Shown here: piece after piece, positions 59,868 to 64,000 of the stretch | Position numbering within the stretch: the first letter of the stretch is position 1 | How the letters are laid out: each line of letters opens with the position of its first letter | From: Hevea brasiliensis | Taxonomy: Eukaryota; Streptophyta; Magnoliopsida; Malpighiales; Euphorbiaceae | DNA: 64,000 nt | Reading direction: 5' to 3' | NCBI RefSeq assembly: GCF_030052815.1 | Contig: NC_079496.1 | Coordinates: 3,162,001 to 3,226,000 of the forward strand | The notes under the pieces: generated by a model | The model's input: the letters and a program-made list of their open reading frames with translations, nothing else | The model's database searches: none | Told to the model about the DNA's origin: nothing | Position numbers and translations under genes: made by a program

Positions 59868-60300
59868 GGCTAGGCTTTTGCGAGAGGAAGCGGACGGGAA
59901 AGTTGTGAGGAAGGCGGTGGTCGGAGACAAGAGAGGCGGAGGAGAAGAAGGTTGGGAAGAGTAGGATGGTGTAGAGTTGAATCGGAGCTGGGTGAAGGAG
60001 GAAATGGAGCGGATAGTAGGAGTGGAAAGGAGTTGGCGGAGGTGAACCTATTAGAGAAGCGTAGGAGGGTATTCATGGTTACTTTCTGTGACCTTGCAGG
60101 GTTCACGGTATTTGCAGAGGGAGAGAGGATCTTCTGCTAGCCTGGTAGGGAGAAGAAATGGGAGACCTGTTGATTGCATATTGGGTGACAAGTATGAGAA
60201 ATGTAATTGTCGGGGTATTGTCTTTTTACAAAAAGAGACCTCAAAGAAGTTAGCAAATAGCAGGATAGCCCCTTTTTTTTTGGTCCTTTAAAATCTCAGT
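59868..60300 (-). promoter_or_regulatory. 5' flank of LIFEGUARD-like copy 2
   Basis: 59940-60045 and 60195-60275 match the two sides of the Mutator-like element before copy 1. The middle 150 bases (60046-60190) have no counterpart in copy 1. ATGAGAAATGTAATTGTC near 60195 corresponds to the target GAAATTGTA. Confidence 0.5.
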
Positions 60301-61720
60301 TTTCTATCACGCACAACGCATGAACATTAATATGTCATAATCAAGTGGTTTGGTAATCCATAATATTTATTCTATTATAAGAATCTCTCTATGTAAAACC
60401 AAATTTGGAGGAGAAGAGCACCCTCTTCCTCATCTCTTTCTCATCTTATTTTCCTTCTATTATAATTTTCACGATCTATTCTACCCTTTTCTTAAATTTG
60501 ATATTTTTCATTTCTAAATAATTTCATTTATAAACCTCTAAATTCAATTTTCATATTTAAAATGAAATGATTTAATTTTTTTTTTAACTTTAAAAGTTTT
60601 CATTTTAAAAGAAATAAAAATCATGAGAAATTAAGTATAATTATGTGAGAAGTTAATTGAACTCAAATATGTTTGAAACTTTTAAAATTTATTAAAAATA
60701 ATATAAATAATGAAAATTTTATCATTTATTAAAAAAATTTTTCACTCATTAATTTAAAAAATTTAAAATTCTTAAAACATCTTCAATTATGTGCAAAAGC
60801 ATAAATTATATAGTTGCTTTTTTTTTTTATTACTCTCTTCATTGTACAATTATTGAATATAACCACCATCAATCTTTAACGAATATTGAACATATTCACT
60901 ATTAATTTAATGAATATATTAATTTTTAATTTTAAGCTTAATTTATTAATTTTTTAGATAAACATAGAAGTCCCTAAATAGAGTAGCAAATTTAATTAAA
61001 TTTATATATATATAATTTTCTCCCATAAATCTTGATATTTATATTTGTTAAAACTTTATATTAAACTTTTAATTGAAAATTAGACCGAGTAATAGGCTTA
61101 ATAACTAAAATTATGAGCAAGTGAATTATTGTAATATCCCATATACAAATTTGTGATAAAATTCAAATTACAATTTTTTATAGGATTAACATAGCAATTA
61201 TTATTATTATTATTATATTGTGAAAAAAATTTCAAAGAGAAGAAGCTACAGTTGACCTATAATAAAAAATAATATAAATATATAAAAATTCTCATTTAAA
61301 TTTAATAAAGTGATTAATCATTAATTATAAATACATGGTAAAAGGTGGAGTAATTATATAGTAAGTCGGTGATTCTGCATAAGAGGCATACATATAATGA
61401 CAAACTATTAACAAATTAATATGTAGATGAATTCAGTTACAATAAAAAAAATTGCTTGGAAGTTATTTATTTTGGGGTCTACTTTTCTATTTATGTATCT
61501 AAATTTATTTGCTTGTCATTCATAGTTTTATCATATAATTTGTGATGAGTTCACAAGTCATTGCCATATCTCAATTTAAAGAGACTATTAATTGCACTTG
61601 GTGTATATATACCATCTCTTAAGGTTATGTGAAATTTACACTCTATATTATAAGGAAGACTCACTTGAGGGAGCATTATTTTATATGCATGGGAGTATTC
61701 TATAATCTTCCTAAATCTAT
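60301..61720. other. AT-rich intergenic region
   Basis: No gene, RNA or transposon boundary is clear. ATT trinucleotide run at about 61199-61216. Confidence 0.5.
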
Positions 61721-62669
61721 CACTATATAAGCAAACACCAAATAATTTTATTAGCCCATTAAGAAGATTGGTTCATCAAATCAAGTTAGGGTTTTACAAT
61801 TTTTTTTTTTCAATCAATCGAGAGTTTATTATGTGATCAACATGGCAAGAAGTCTGGATGGTGAAGCTTAATGCCACCTTCACTTTCCCTTTCTGTAACT
61901 ATCCCAACAATGTGGAGTGCAACATCCACAAGAAGTTTTCCCTGGGGGAAGCCAAATACAGCGGCTGCCCTGCAAGCTTCTCGACCTCCATATATCACCC
62001 CTTTGACGGAGCCAATTGACATATACAATGGGTGGATTGATGAGTGTGTTGGGGTTAATCAATGTTCTCTATAATAGATCGATCTTCTACAACTCTTTAA
62101 TGGGTCGTTGTAGCCTATATGATTACTGTTTTTTCTTTTTCGATGTGTTCATTAATCATTTAAGTTAAAAAGTTTGTAGTTATTCAAGATCTTCAAAGGG
62201 CTAATAACATAAAAAAATTTATTGATTAGTTTATGAATGATGTAATCATCAAGATCTATCTAACATTTTACTCAATAAGATGAGAATAATCGAAGAGTTT
62301 TAACCTTGTTTTAAATATTGTAAAAAGTATCATTCTCCTTCATTCATGTTTAAGTTGAAATTAGTTAACTTTAAATTGGAATATTAAATATTTCAAATCA
62401 TAAAAGAGAATTATTTTTATTTTCTTTTTAAAAGTATTTCTAATGAGTATCTTTTCAATCCGCGAGAATGAAATATTAGATCTCACTTAAAGAATAAGCG
62501 TGTTGAATTACTCGTACCAAACACTTGTTAATTATTTTTATTTCTTTTTTTAATGATAATACATGTAACTTATTTGTTATTATTAAATTTTAATTTTTTT
62601 CACAATTAAAATTTCTCTCCCTTCCTTCTCTCCATATTACGAAACAAAAACATTTTTCCATTATTTATT
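61721..62669. other. Intergenic region with a TATA box and short ORFs on both strands
   Basis: ACTATATAAGCAAACACC at about 61722-61739 is a good TATA-like site, and the next ATG is at 61841. From it only nine codons are open; longer ORFs of about 65 codons exist in other frames on both strands (61837-62074). I recognise none of them. The block 61860-62050 is less AT-rich than its surroundings, which hints at former coding sequence. Confidence 0.3.
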
Positions 62670-62805
62670 AAAATTTTAGCTTATCACACTCAATTAAATA
62701 TTCTCTTTTTTTTCTCCCTAAAAGTGGCTTTTCTTCTCTTGTAGAATCTCTCAGTCCAGGTGAAAGCTTCAGAGAGCTTCTCTTTTTTTTTTTTTTTTAA
62801 ATTTT
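62670..62805 (+). repeat. Segment repeated from 53990-54125
   Basis: Same order of ATTAAATATTCTC, TTTTCTCCCT, AAAGTGGCTTTTCTT and TAGAATCTCTCAGTCCAGGT, followed by a T run. It suggests a third copy of the duplicated unit starting near here. Confidence 0.7.
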
Positions 62806-63216
62806 TGAAAAATGGAGGATTAACCCTACACTACTTTTGTTATTTACAAGGACTTTTTATAAAAGATAGACGAGATGCTGAGGCTTGATCTCCTCTCCTG
62901 CATTTTTGGCCTCCCGCGGGATTTGTTAAGCTAGAAACGTAGTTTTTAATAATCGAAATTGGCATCCTATTCACATTACCAATGGAGCTTGTGAGCAATC
63001 CTATGAAAGCAGGGGAAGCAATTCCGCAGCTACTAGGATTTGCTTTAGTCAATAATAATAAAGCAGCCTCAATCTTCTATTCAATCCATTCCACCATGTT
63101 GTGGTGTATCATGCAAAAGAATTAAAAGGAAAAAAAAAAAAGCAGATAAACAAACCATGAATTAAAAACAATTCCAATAGCAAATCAATTTACTACAGCA
63201 GAATTGATTGAGGTAA

Positions 63217-63359
63217 ATGCAGGTCACTAGGATTCTGTATAAATCAACAACACTCTTGTCACTAGTAGAAGAGTACGTTCACCACAATACCCACAGAAAA
63301 CCAGAGCACTAATTCCACCATAGATAGCTGTAGATGTTGAGCCAAGAGGGAAGAACATC
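63217..63359 (-). pseudogene. LIFEGUARD/BI1-like exon fragment, copy 3
   Basis: On the minus strand, after a CATGTAG acceptor, it reads MFFPLGSTSTAIYGGISAL and VFCGY, the start of the last LIFEGUARD exon, closer to the family pattern than copies 1 or 2. After FCGY the frame changes to unrelated residues and stops near 63226. No other exon of this copy is recognised upstream within the window. Confidence 0.75.
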
Positions 63360-63844
63360 TACATGATAAAACATAAAAAAGTTAAGACAAGAAACATAAG
63401 TTCTCCAACATTCGTTAAACAACTAATGTATTCATGGCTGGATAATACCCTTCGTTATAAAACATGCCTGGACGAGATCCTGGAAAGAAAATAAATTGGG
63501 CGTTTTCAAGTTTTTGTTTGTAACACCTACAAAGGAATGATACGCAATTTGCCATTCCATTGTTTCTTTAAAATATTTAAGAAAGTCTTCTCTATGGAAT
63601 TATTATTAGTTGAATTAATGCCTGTTATCAGCTACTTACTTGAGGGTTATCTTCAGTAATTGATGCATGTGAGACAGCATCTGTGCATTATTATTGATAC
63701 ACCTTTAGGCAACAATGCCAGGAAATTATAAAAAAAAAAAAAAATAATGAAAGGGGCGAAATTTAGTGGTTAAACATTTACAGACACTATGATTTTGTAC
63801 TGGCAGTGGCACTAGGATTCTACTTGAAGGACTGAGCCTAGATA
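63360..63844. other. Spacer before the LINE fragment
   Basis: AT-rich, with a 14-base A run near 63730. If copy 3 had further exons they should lie here on the minus strand, but I could not identify any. Confidence 0.4.
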
Positions 63845-64000
63845 TTTAAAGTAATGATAACATCCATTATTGAGGAGGATGTTAATCATAGGATTAAAGC
63901 CGGATGGTTAAAGTGGAGACGTGCCACGGGAGTTTTATGTGATCGTAAGATTCCCAATAAGTTGAAAGAAAAATTTTACCGTACAGCTATACGACCGGCT
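63845..64000 (+). mobile_element. LINE reverse transcriptase fragment, runs off the window
   Basis: Reads [20 protein letters not shown] and then [20 protein letters not shown] followed by RPA. In plant LINEs this text is followed directly by the YGSECWA segment seen at 38980, so the rest probably lies beyond 64000. The frame is open to the window end. Confidence 0.85.

Noticed and set aside
62840..63052. Minus-strand ORF near LIFEGUARD-like copy 3
   Set aside because: No recognisable motif and not part of the LIFEGUARD pattern.
1..64000. tRNA, rRNA or other structural RNA genes
   Set aside because: No intact cloverleaf or rRNA signature was noticed; the only tRNA-like signals are a primer-site remnant in the TRIM and a possible SINE B box.

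Overview
This window is plant nuclear DNA. The evidence is spliced genes with GT-AG introns and plant-type families (an F-box/LRR protein, an MO25-like protein, a BSD-domain protein and LIFEGUARD-type BAX-inhibitor-like proteins), together with Ty3/gypsy Tat and chromovirus elements, copia LTRs, a TRIM, L1-type LINE pieces and MULE/Harbinger-like DNA transposons. A woody eudicot, possibly Malpighiales, is my guess; nothing here proves the species.

Layout. 1-11248 is the 3' part of a Tat-lineage Ty3/gypsy element: RT/RNase H end, a second RNase H, integrase, two tandem-repeat zones, a polypurine tract, and a very long LTR (about 6.6 kb) that carries antisense ORFs and another repeat array. It sits in a fragment of a different LTR (11249-12654). 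Next comes a decayed chromovirus (12655-23340) whose pol is split by a gypsy-type solo LTR (14524-20360), itself split by a copia solo LTR (17109-19221). 23341-24484 is intergenic and holds a Harbinger-like non-autonomous element.

24485-29770 (-) is the one clearly intact multi-exon gene, an FBL4-type F-box/LRR protein whose eight exons splice in frame to 604 codons. 30408-31041 is a TRIM with three LTR copies. 33554-40147 (+) is an MO25-like gene with all exons recognisable but with an early stop, a one-base frameshift and a late stop; its introns hold a 762-bp MULE-like element and a LINE tail. 42364-45017 is a solo LTR with a perfect TAAAT target duplication.

45737-63359 is a decaying tandem duplication of a BSD-domain gene (+) followed by a LIFEGUARD/BI1-like gene (-). 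The first BSD copy (45950-47215) is intact; two 3' fragments follow at 53.3 and 54.1 kb. LIFEGUARD copies lie at 48.8-50.5, 57.7-59.9 and 63.2-63.4 kb, all broken. Between the units sits a 2,298-bp Mutator-like element (50668-52965) with a 9-bp target duplication, made almost wholly of inverted repeats and regularly spaced GGACGCTA...TAGCGTCC hairpins. It is the most unusual object in the window. The window ends inside a LINE reverse transcriptase fragment.

Only two genes look able to make a full protein: FBL4 and the first BSD gene. Several other lesions are one-base losses in short homopolymers, so sequencing error has to be weighed against true pseudogenisation. All family assignments come from reading translated sequence by eye; no database search was run.
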